From an uncultured marine group III euryarchaeote (GTDB taxonomy: Archaea > Thermoplasmatota > Poseidoniia > MGIII > CG-Epi1), in contig CACOJW010000001.1 of assembly GCA_902627615.1 (NCBI GenBank), positions 68,907 to 132,906 on the forward strand: DNA of 64,000 nucleotides, read 5' to 3'. The notes under the pieces are model-generated. The model was not told the DNA's origin, ran no database searches, and worked only from the letters and a program-made list of their open reading frames with translations. A program made the position numbers and the translations under genes. Positions 16,749 through 24,242 of this stretch are shown piece after piece. Positions within the stretch are counted from its first letter, which is position 1; each line of letters begins with the position of its first letter.

Positions 16749-17145
16749 ATCAATAGCAATAGTAGCAGGAAGTTATCACAGAGAATTAGTTGAGAAAATG
16801 GTTGAAAAGGCTAAGTCAGTAGCTTCTGAGAATAATCTTATTGTTGAAGAGATAAACTGGGTACCAGGCACTATGGAAGTTCCATTACAGATTAAGCGCT
16901 TATTTCTTAGAGAATCAATTGATGGGGCTGCAGTTTTAGGAATCATTGAGAGTGGAGAAACTAAGCATGGCTTAGTCATGGGACAAGCAGTTACAAGTTC
17001 TTTAGTTGATTTACAGTTGGCCTCGATGAAGCCGATAGGCTTTGGAATTATAGGACCAGGGGCTAAGCCAGAACATCTTGAGGATAGACTGTTGCCATAC
17101 GCAGAAAATGCCATTTTAGCTTTATCCGATATGCTATCTAATTAG
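16741..17145 (+). CDS. ribH: 6,7-dimethyl-8-ribityllumazine synthase
   Basis: This enzyme condenses the RibB product with 5-amino-6-ribitylaminouracil. It has IAIVAGSYHRELVEKM at the N-terminus, the substrate-binding NWVPGTMEVP (about residues 39-48) and GIIESGETKHGLVMG (about 68-82) with the conserved His. At 134 residues it is full length for archaeal RibH. GGAG stands about 8 bases before the ATG inside the end of ribE. It is the last gene of the rib operon, and its 3' end overlaps the convergent RND gene by 8 bases. Confidence 0.94.
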   Translation: MAKSIAIVAGSYHRELVEKMVEKAKSVASENNLIVEEINWVPGTMEVPLQIKRLFLRESIDGAAVLGIIESGETKHGLVMGQAVTSSLVDLQLASMKPIGFGIIGPGAKPEHLEDRLLPYAENAILALSDMLSN

Positions 17146-19759
17146 ATTTTGTTTTAATTCTCCAGTTTCTTTTTGCATATTTATTTTGTACATAATTCAA
17201 TGCATGATAGAAACTTGGTAATGCAAATACAGCCATCAGTAACGAAAATAAAACTAAGGTAATAATTAAAGCAAAGAAATTTCGTAATCCAACAAATTGA
17301 GTTCTGTAAAAGGAAATAATGACACCTGAGAAAACTCCTCCCATTGTTGTGAATGTTGCTTCGACAACGGATTGACCAGTATTTTCTACGGCTTTTTGGA
17401 TACCTTTTGGAGTAGCCCCTTCTTCTCTAACTCTTTCAGTTATTTGTATAGAATTATCTATACCGATACCTATGATAATAGTTCCAACCATTGCTGTAAA
17501 AATATTTAGATTTGTACCTCCAGCATCAACTGTAGCAGGATACCAGAGAATAACTAATAGAATTGGCAAGAACGTAACAAATCCATATTTTACAGACCAA
17601 AATATACAAATCATAGCAATTAAGACTAACACTAAACTCAATTTTATCGTGTCAAATTGCGTCTCTTGTATACCTTCGTTAATTGCTATAGATACAGGAG
17701 GTCCTCCTGTAAGCGTAGACATTTGTGCATTCTCAAATGACATTTGTCTGTCTCTGATTTCTGCAATTTGATCTATAGTTTTTACAACAATAGCCGTATC
17801 ATCTATGTTTACGTATGGCATACTAACATAGATTAGAGCTTTATCGTATTCATCAGTTAGAAGCATAGACCTCATTTCATCAGTAAAAGATTCGTAAAAG
17901 ACATCTATCATATCAGATCTAAGTTGTTCTCTGCTGTATATCTGATTTAAATCTACTAATGCATAATCGTCCCCAAAGAAATCACTGTGTAAGAAATCCC
18001 AGAAACTTCCTTCAAATTGATAAATTGCTTCCCCATCTAAATCTTCTATTACTATTGCAAAATAAGCAGATTTAAAAAAATCCACAATTGAAAACGCAGA
18101 GACATTAATGACATCTCCTGTATTTCTATTATTCACAGTGATGTTATTAATTTCCCCTTGAGTCCAATTCATAATATCGAGAACATCTAAATCCTTAGCA
18201 GCAGGTTTGTCTCTTGCAGTATCGTTATTTATTAATAAAATTCCAGTTTGACCTGCATCAAATTTGTCTGAGTATTCACTTAATTTTTGTATTGAATCAA
18301 CATCCTCAGGTGCAGATTCACTGCCAGTTATGTTTTGATCCATAACTGAAATTCTAGCTATGGAATAAGTGGTTGTTAATAGAACAACTACGAGAATTGC
18401 CTTCCATTGTTTTGTAGATAGTATCGCAATGCTAGTCCATCCTTTATTCTTATGTCTGGAATAGTTTGTTAATTTCATTATTGCAGGCGTCATGCTCACA
18501 GTTAAGAAGAAAGAACAAATAACTCCAATAATCATCGTAAGGCCGACAGTTCTCATTGGAACTATCGGTGATATGAAAAGAGCCGAAAATCCTATGGAAT
18601 CAGTAATAGCACATAGTAATGTTGCCTTCCCCGTCGTTAAAAGTGCTAAGTATGTAGCCTTAGGCATTTTATTTCCTTCTTCTTTGAATTCAACAATTCT
18701 GTTAGCTACATGCAGTCCATAATCAACACCAATACCTACTAAAATTGGACCTGCGGCGACAATCATCGGAGTAAGAACAACCCCAGATAGATTTACCAAT
18801 CCTAATGTCCAAATTAGTGCACAGAAAATTGGGACTAAAACAACAGGGATTGCTAACCAATTTCGATGGAATATAAGCATCAAAGCAATGACTATTCCAA
18901 GAGACATAGGCAGCATTGTTAGCAAATCTTGGTATAATCTATCAGTAACTTCATGAAGAACAACTACTATTCCAGTTTGCGTCATTTCAGTTTTTGGATT
19001 TATTCTTTCATCAATATGATTTTGTATTTCTATTATTTTTTGTTTTTGTACTTCGTCATTGTTCTCTTCCGATGCTTTAAGAGCAAAAAGAATTACAGCT
19101 GTATCTATGATTCCATCATCATTTGTATCTACAGCAAAATTTTGGAGTGAAGATGCAGTTCCTGAAAAGATTTGGTCTACTCTATCCTGATCATCAGGAA
19201 TTGCGTACGTTCCGGTTTGATTTACGAGATCATCGTCACTTTCTTCTACGGCAAGACCTCCAAATATCTTCCCTTCACTTGCTTCTATAAATCGTGCATT
19301 AGTTGAATTAAACTCTTTAATTAATGTAGAAATACTAAGTGTAAATATTATGTCATCTTTTTCGCCTCGATCGGCCTGGTATGTTCCTAAGTCAGTAGTT
19401 TGTCCATAGGGATCTATCGTTTGTTCAAGTAAGGAAATTTCTTTTAATGTTGGAACGTATGTGATGTTGTCTAGCACAGGATCGTTGTAAAATTGAGGGT
19501 CATTCGCATTTGGAGTTTCTAGGTAAACAATAATTAAATCAGTCGCCCAGTCTTCTCTTACTTCTATTAAAATATCCGTTGATTCTTCCCCTTCAGGAAG
19601 ATAAACCTCAATGTCTCTAGTCATATTCTGCTCAAAAGTCATAGCAGATTGAAGGAGCAATATTGTAACTAGTGAAAGAGCTGCTACAGTTAGTACTGGT
19701 CTCTTCATAATGACGTCCGTATATTTTTGAACTACGAACTCTAATGTCTTTTGAAGCAC
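17138..19759 (-). CDS. RND/MMPL superfamily transporter
   Basis: This 873-residue protein has the internal two-fold plan of RND proteins: a transmembrane helix near the N-terminus (19-37), a large extracellular loop, five more helices, and then a repeat of the same layout. The paired helix-4 motifs are GPILVGIGVDYGLHVANRI in the first half and GTIIIGIGIDNSIQITERV in the second, both with the conserved Gly-Asp pattern. This is the MMPL/SSD-like branch seen in archaea and bacteria, which exports lipids, hopanoids or drugs. The substrate is unknown. It is convergent with ribH and divergent from nothing, since ABCE1 lies upstream on the same strand. Confidence 0.88.
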   Translation of the reverse strand: MLQKTLEFVVQKYTDVIMKRPVLTVAALSLVTILLLQSAMTFEQNMTRDIEVYLPEGEESTDILIEVREDWATDLIIVYLETPNANDPQFYNDPVLDNITYVPTLKEISLLEQTIDPYGQTTDLGTYQADRGEKDDIIFTLSISTLIKEFNSTNARFIEASEGKIFGGLAVEESDDDLVNQTGTYAIPDDQDRVDQIFSGTASSLQNFAVDTNDDGIIDTAVILFALKASEENNDEVQKQKIIEIQNHIDERINPKTEMTQTGIVVVLHEVTDRLYQDLLTMLPMSLGIVIALMLIFHRNWLAIPVVLVPIFCALIWTLGLVNLSGVVLTPMIVAAGPILVGIGVDYGLHVANRIVEFKEEGNKMPKATYLALLTTGKATLLCAITDSIGFSALFISPIVPMRTVGLTMIIGVICSFFLTVSMTPAIMKLTNYSRHKNKGWTSIAILSTKQWKAILVVVLLTTTYSIARISVMDQNITGSESAPEDVDSIQKLSEYSDKFDAGQTGILLINNDTARDKPAAKDLDVLDIMNWTQGEINNITVNNRNTGDVINVSAFSIVDFFKSAYFAIVIEDLDGEAIYQFEGSFWDFLHSDFFGDDYALVDLNQIYSREQLRSDMIDVFYESFTDEMRSMLLTDEYDKALIYVSMPYVNIDDTAIVVKTIDQIAEIRDRQMSFENAQMSTLTGGPPVSIAINEGIQETQFDTIKLSLVLVLIAMICIFWSVKYGFVTFLPILLVILWYPATVDAGGTNLNIFTAMVGTIIIGIGIDNSIQITERVREEGATPKGIQKAVENTGQSVVEATFTTMGGVFSGVIISFYRTQFVGLRNFFALIITLVLFSLLMAVFALPSFYHALNYVQNKYAKRNWRIKTKSN

Positions 19760-19794
19760 GAACGGCTATCGGACCCCTCAATTAAATTTAATCT

Positions 19795-21558
19795 TCAGTC
19801 TGAATAGTAAAATTCTTTCTTACTTTTTTGTTCTCTATCTAACCTTGATCCTGGCTTATTTATTCTCGGACGATGCGTATTTTTATCTCTTCTAAATGTG
19901 ACATCTACCTTTTCTAAAAACAAGTTCATTCCTTCTCTCATGTTGTAGGGGCCTTCAGCTTTTCCTTCTTTGCCAGCAGTACCGCCAAAACACAATAACC
20001 CATCAGACACATAATCTATGAAATAAACATCATGATCAACAACCAGTGCAGATTTACCACGTTGTTCAATGTATTTCCTTATAGTTTTAGCCGTAACCAT
20101 TCTTTGATTGGCATCAAGATAAGCAGATGGTTCGTCTAATAAATATAAATCGGCTTCTCTCAAAAGACATTCAGCTACAGCAACCCTCTGTAATTCACCA
20201 CCTGAAAGCGTTTGTAATTCCCGTTCCATTAAATGTTCCAATTTTAAAGGCCTATTAAGTTCAGTTTCCAGAGCGTGTTCATCGAAACCTTCTACAGATC
20301 TTAAAAGGTCGCCAACAATTACATTTTCATGTACCTCAATATATTGAGGTTTATAAGATACAGTAATTTCGGCTTCTATCTCGCCTTCGTCAGGCTTTAG
20401 ATTTCCAGCAAGCATTTTAACAAATGTAGTTTTACCAGTAGCATTACCTCCAACAACACCTAGCACTTGTCCGCTTAATATTTCTCCAGGATCAGCTTCA
20501 AGTTTGAAATCTCCTAATGTTTTGGATAACTTAGGCCATTGAACTAATTCGAAACCATCCCATCCAGTTCTTGGAGGATGTTCTAGGAATTTAATTGGTT
20601 TATCGCGTATTCTAATGTTTTGTTCAACTAAATAACCGTCGAGATATGCATTAATCGCTAGTCTAGTAGATCGAGCAGGTGTGAAAACACCGTAAGCACC
20701 TTCTTTACCATATACAATGTGAGTTAAATCAGCTACAACATCCAACACTGCTAAATCGTGTTCTATAACTATTACTCTTGAGGTTTCAGCTAGCTCTTGA
20801 ATAATTCTAACAATTCTCATTCTTTCATAAATGTCTAAATAAGAGGAAGGTTCATCGAAAAAGTAAGCGTCAGCTTCCTTTAGCAGTGTTGCACAAATTG
20901 CGACCCTTTGTAATTCTCCGCCGGACAATTGCTCCAGTTCTCTTTCTAATAGGTGACCTAAATCAAATTTTTCAATCATTTCACTATAAACATTTCTTTC
21001 ATCAACTGAAGAAAGTAATTTTCCAACTTTTCCTTTGAATGCTTGAGGTATATTATCTATGTATTGTGGCTTTAGAGCAATCTTAATTTTTGCTTTGCTT
21101 GCATCGATTAAAAAGTCTCTTAATTCGCCTCGCGGCAAGATTTCTATTAATTCATTCCAACTTCCCTCAGTTTGCTCAAAATCACCTAAGTTTGGAATTA
21201 TAGATCCGTTCAGAATGTTAAAGGCAGTAGATTTTCCCATACCGTTTGGTCCAAGGATACCAATCACAGATTCCTTTGACAAAGTAGGTAAACGAAAAAG
21301 TCGAAACCCGTTCAATGAATAGCGATGCATCATGTCACTTTCCAATTCCGTTGGTAGATTGATTATTTTGACAGCATCACCAGGGCACTGTTTTGCGCGC
21401 ATCAAACACGGAGGACAAGCAGTTTCCAAAATCTTACACTTTCCATCTTTTACTTGAATACACTCTCCACTGTCGCACATTCCTGCGTATTTCTGAAGAT
21501 ATTCGTATGCCTGACTATTGGGTTTACATCTGTCTTCATTGAGTACTGCAATACGCAT
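19795..21558 (-). CDS. ABCE1/RLI ribosome-recycling ATPase with divergent Fe-S domain
   Basis: ABCE1 splits ribosomes after termination, working with pelota (also encoded in this window). Two ABC domains are complete: Walker A GPNGMGKST and GGNATGKTT; signature motifs LSGGELQRVAI and LSGGELQRVAV; Walker B segments AYFFDEPSSYLD and LYLLDEPSAYLD. The hinge and C-terminus are of normal length for the 587 residues. The N-terminal iron-sulfur domain is unusual: C11-K-P is kept, but the family's CxxxxCxxxCxxxCP pattern is lost, with Cys instead at 28, 33, 41, 48, 51 and 58. The function assignment is firm; the cluster state is uncertain. Confidence 0.95.
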   Translation of the reverse strand: MRIAVLNEDRCKPNSQAYEYLQKYAGMCDSGECIQVKDGKCKILETACPPCLMRAKQCPGDAVKIINLPTELESDMMHRYSLNGFRLFRLPTLSKESVIGILGPNGMGKSTAFNILNGSIIPNLGDFEQTEGSWNELIEILPRGELRDFLIDASKAKIKIALKPQYIDNIPQAFKGKVGKLLSSVDERNVYSEMIEKFDLGHLLERELEQLSGGELQRVAICATLLKEADAYFFDEPSSYLDIYERMRIVRIIQELAETSRVIVIEHDLAVLDVVADLTHIVYGKEGAYGVFTPARSTRLAINAYLDGYLVEQNIRIRDKPIKFLEHPPRTGWDGFELVQWPKLSKTLGDFKLEADPGEILSGQVLGVVGGNATGKTTFVKMLAGNLKPDEGEIEAEITVSYKPQYIEVHENVIVGDLLRSVEGFDEHALETELNRPLKLEHLMERELQTLSGGELQRVAVAECLLREADLYLLDEPSAYLDANQRMVTAKTIRKYIEQRGKSALVVDHDVYFIDYVSDGLLCFGGTAGKEGKAEGPYNMREGMNLFLEKVDVTFRRDKNTHRPRINKPGSRLDREQKSKKEFYYSD

Positions 21559-21634
21559 AATATCCTTCTCATGAGAGACTAATTAAAATAATATGTTGGC
21601 CAAATAGATTTTTGTTCCCCCCTTATAGGCCATT

Positions 21635-22072
21635 GTGCGAATTAAGTTTACTTTACCCGGAAAACCTGTTGCTCAAGGCCGTCCTAGATTTTACAGGAAG
21701 GGTAATTTTGTTGTTGCCACCGATCCGAAACCTAGTAAAGTGTACAAGGCAGATATAGCGTATATTGCTCAAAGAGCTATAGAAGAAGCAGGTCTCAAGG
21801 GACTTTTCGAAGGCCCTCTTGGGATGGAAATTTTCGCATATTTTCCTTGTCCTAAAAGTAAATGGAGAGTAAAGAATCCGAGGCCAGAGGAGCATCATTC
21901 AAAGAGGCCAGACGCTGACAATATAGCAAAATCAGTTAAAGATGGATTAAGCGGTGTCCTTTACCATGACGATGGTCAAATATCCGAACTAATAGTTAGA
22001 AAAAGAATTGCAGCTCAAGGTGATGGCCCTCGCATAGAAGTTGAATTGTATAAATTAGAGGAATTAGAATGA
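21635..22072 (+). CDS. RusA-like Holliday junction resolvase
   Basis: This 145-residue protein has the RusA endonuclease pattern: an N-terminal PGKPVAQGRPRFYRKG and the catalytic acidic cluster KRPDADNIAKSVKDGLSG followed by LYHDDGQI. The Asp residues at about 93, 95 and 103 correspond to the metal-binding Asp set of E. coli RusA. RusA resolves Holliday junctions and is mostly known from phages and bacteria; archaea normally use Hjc. Its TGA overlaps the folD ATG by four bases, so it sits in a chromosomal operon and not a prophage. The start is GTG. Confidence 0.85.
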   Translation: MRIKFTLPGKPVAQGRPRFYRKGNFVVATDPKPSKVYKADIAYIAQRAIEEAGLKGLFEGPLGMEIFAYFPCPKSKWRVKNPRPEEHHSKRPDADNIAKSVKDGLSGVLYHDDGQISELIVRKRIAAQGDGPRIEVELYKLEELE

Positions 22073-22896
22073 GTGCAAAATTAATCGATGGAAAGAAGAT
22101 AGCAGCTGAAATAGAATCTGAATTAAAGATTAAAATATCAAAAATGGACAAGCCACCAAGGCTGTCTGTAGTACAGGTTGGTAAAGACCCAGCTTCAACG
22201 TCTTACATAAGAGCGAAGTCAAATGCAGCCGAAAGGGTGGGAATTAATCTTACACACCATCATCTTTCAGAAGATATTTCAAAGTCAGATTTGGAAAAAT
22301 TAGTCATGGACTTAAACCAGACTGAAAATGGGATTATCATTCAACTTCCATTGCCTGAAGGTTTGGAAGATGCCTTAGATCTGATTCAGCCTGAAAATGA
22401 TGTAGATGGTTTTCACTCAGTTAATTTAGGAAACTTAGTTCAAGGAAAACCTGGAATGAAGCCTTGCACTCCCGCAGGCATTGTTGAAATGCTGTATAGG
22501 TCAGGTAATAATCCACAAGGAAAACATGTAGTAATCGTAGGCAGAAGTACTATAGTTGGCAAACCTCTAGCTCTTCTTCTTTCACAAAAGGGAGTAGATG
22601 CTACAGTTACATTATGTCACAGTCGAACGCCAAATATAGGAGAATATTGTAAGCAAGCAGACATTCTTGTAGCAGCTGTAGGTTATCCTGATACAATAAC
22701 ATCAGATATGGTAAAACCAGGAGCTGTAGTAATTGATGTTGGAGTCAATAGAACAGAGAAGGGACTAGTTGGCGATACTTCCTTCAATGTTAGAGATGTA
22801 GCAGGACAATTAACACCCGTACCTGGCGGAGTAGGGCCTATGACAGTTGTAATGTTGATGTCTAACGTAGTTGAGGCGTCTCTCAAAACAGATTAA
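22069..22896 (+). CDS. folD: Methylenetetrahydrofolate dehydrogenase/cyclohydrolase
   Basis: This bifunctional enzyme interconverts methylene-, methenyl- and formyl-tetrahydrofolate. Signature 1 appears as ENGIIIQLPLPEGL with the upstream SYIRAKSNAAERVGI (the conserved YxxxK variant). Signature 2 is PGGVGPMTVVMLM near the C-terminus, and the NADP site is VIVGRSTIVGKPLALLL. At 275 residues it is full length. FolD is common in bacteria and present in archaea that use tetrahydrofolate. It fits with the glycine cleavage gene at the end of the window. Confidence 0.96.
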   Translation: MSAKLIDGKKIAAEIESELKIKISKMDKPPRLSVVQVGKDPASTSYIRAKSNAAERVGINLTHHHLSEDISKSDLEKLVMDLNQTENGIIIQLPLPEGLEDALDLIQPENDVDGFHSVNLGNLVQGKPGMKPCTPAGIVEMLYRSGNNPQGKHVVIVGRSTIVGKPLALLLSQKGVDATVTLCHSRTPNIGEYCKQADILVAAVGYPDTITSDMVKPGAVVIDVGVNRTEKGLVGDTSFNVRDVAGQLTPVPGGVGPMTVVMLMSNVVEASLKTD

Positions 22897-22921
22897 TAAC
22901 GCCTATTATAATTGATATTAA

Positions 22922-24019
22922 ATGGCCGGGAAAGAAACTAGAAAAATCATAGGTGGAGGCTTATCTGGTTTAGCGGCAGCTATCAATTTTGCAAAGAACG
23001 ATGAAAAGGTAGAAATTCATGAATCAAGAGAAAATATAGGGATGCAATTTCATCCTAATTATCAAGTTCTTTTGAAAGAAAGTCCATCTACTCCTTCATC
23101 TGAGGCAGATGCTACTTCGTATCTTAACAGATGGGGTCTGAATCCAAAATTTACATTTAGGGATGCTAAAAAATTTATATGCAGTACAGAAAAAAGAGAT
23201 TTAACCATATCATTGAAGGAGCCTCTTCCATTAATTCTTCGGGGCGGAGAAAATTCACTTGAAAGAGGATTGGCAGATGAAGCAAAAGATTTAGGCGTAG
23301 ATTTCCACTTTAAATCAAGGCCAAAAGCAAAAGCTGGAGACATTATGGCAACAGGATCTTATCGTACGGATATGGCGGCTTTTGGAGCGTATTATGAGAA
23401 TTCAGACTTTCCTAGAGATCAATTTTTGTATATGCATGATGAAAAATATTCGCCGAGAGGCTGGTATTTGTATATAATTCCAATGGATAAAGATACTATT
23501 AAAGTTATGAATTGTTGCTCCAAGCCATATGCAAAAAATGTTAAAAAATTATTGTATAAGGCAGTTGATGAAAGGCCTATTTTGAAAAATATAATTGATG
23601 GTGCAAAACCAACGGGAACTGTAGGTGGTCAGGGTGGAGTTCATTTCCCTAAAACTGCAATAAAGGATGGAGTCTATTATACCGGAGAAGCTGCAGGTTT
23701 CCAAGATCCTTGGAGAGGTTTCGGTATGAATTATGCAATAGAATCAGGGGTTTTAGCCCAAAGAGCAATTTCGAACAATCAAGATTACGATAAAATGTGG
23801 AAATCACAGTTCCATGAAAGAAAGAAAGCAGATATTGCTCGAAGAGGTATCTTTGCATTATTAGGAAATCGAGCCTTTGAATATGGAATGAGGAAAGTTA
23901 AGGAAGGTGATGAGGTAGATTGGGAAGAGATAAATCCAAGTGGATGGAAAAAATCGTTAATTTACAATACTTTTTATTCAGTTGAAATGGCAAGAAAAAC
24001 AGTTTGGGATTCTTGGTAA
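22922..24019 (+). CDS. Geranylgeranyl reductase-like FAD-dependent oxidoreductase
   Basis: The N-terminus has a dinucleotide-binding motif, IIGGGLSGLAAAI (about residues 9-21), followed by an acidic strand end (VEIHES). The C-terminal FAD motif is YYTGEAAGFQDPWRGFGMNYAIESG, here spanning about residues 255-275, which matches the GDAAGxxxPxxGxGI pattern of geranylgeranyl reductases. In archaea such enzymes saturate isoprenoid lipids or related quinones. At 365 residues it is slightly short. The substrate is not determined by sequence; other group-I flavoprotein monooxygenase-like roles are possible. The next gene overlaps the stop (TAATG). Confidence 0.7.
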   Translation: MAGKETRKIIGGGLSGLAAAINFAKNDEKVEIHESRENIGMQFHPNYQVLLKESPSTPSSEADATSYLNRWGLNPKFTFRDAKKFICSTEKRDLTISLKEPLPLILRGGENSLERGLADEAKDLGVDFHFKSRPKAKAGDIMATGSYRTDMAAFGAYYENSDFPRDQFLYMHDEKYSPRGWYLYIIPMDKDTIKVMNCCSKPYAKNVKKLLYKAVDERPILKNIIDGAKPTGTVGGQGGVHFPKTAIKDGVYYTGEAAGFQDPWRGFGMNYAIESGVLAQRAISNNQDYDKMWKSQFHERKKADIARRGIFALLGNRAFEYGMRKVKEGDEVDWEEINPSGWKKSLIYNTFYSVEMARKTVWDSW

Positions 24020-24222
24020 TGGATTTCAGTGAAGCATTATCTTATGTTTTAGCAGTTGTTTGTATTTTCGCAGGAGCATTGATAATGTGGGGAAGTGAGG
24101 ACTACATGGTTCCAACTTCGGGTCGCTCATTACGCATACCTTGTTCATTTCTTTTTTGGGTTTTAGCAGTAATATTTTGCGCAATGGCGATTGTTATAGA
24201 GGATGAAGATAATCTAATATAA
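24019..24222 (+). CDS. Small two-helix membrane protein
   Basis: Starting at the ATG that overlaps the preceding stop, this 67-residue protein has two hydrophobic helices: ALSYVLAVVCIFAGALIMWG and IPCSFLFWVLAVIFCAMAIV. A short polar loop (EDYMVPTSGRS) lies between them, and the tail is acidic. It is not a recognised family. Translational coupling to the reductase-like flavoprotein suggests it may anchor or accompany that enzyme at the membrane, which is inference. Confidence 0.6.
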   Translation: MDFSEALSYVLAVVCIFAGALIMWGSEDYMVPTSGRSLRIPCSFLFWVLAVIFCAMAIVIEDEDNLI

Positions 24223-24242
24223 CCAATTGTTTAGTTAAGATT

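Noticed and set aside
18953-19150. Open frame antisense to the RND transporter
   Set aside because: It is a shadow of a well-conserved transporter gene, is low in complexity and lacks coding character.
21635-22072. Prophage or integrated element carrying rusA
   Set aside because: Neighbours on both sides are housekeeping genes, rusA overlaps folD, and there is no integrase, repeat or change of base composition.
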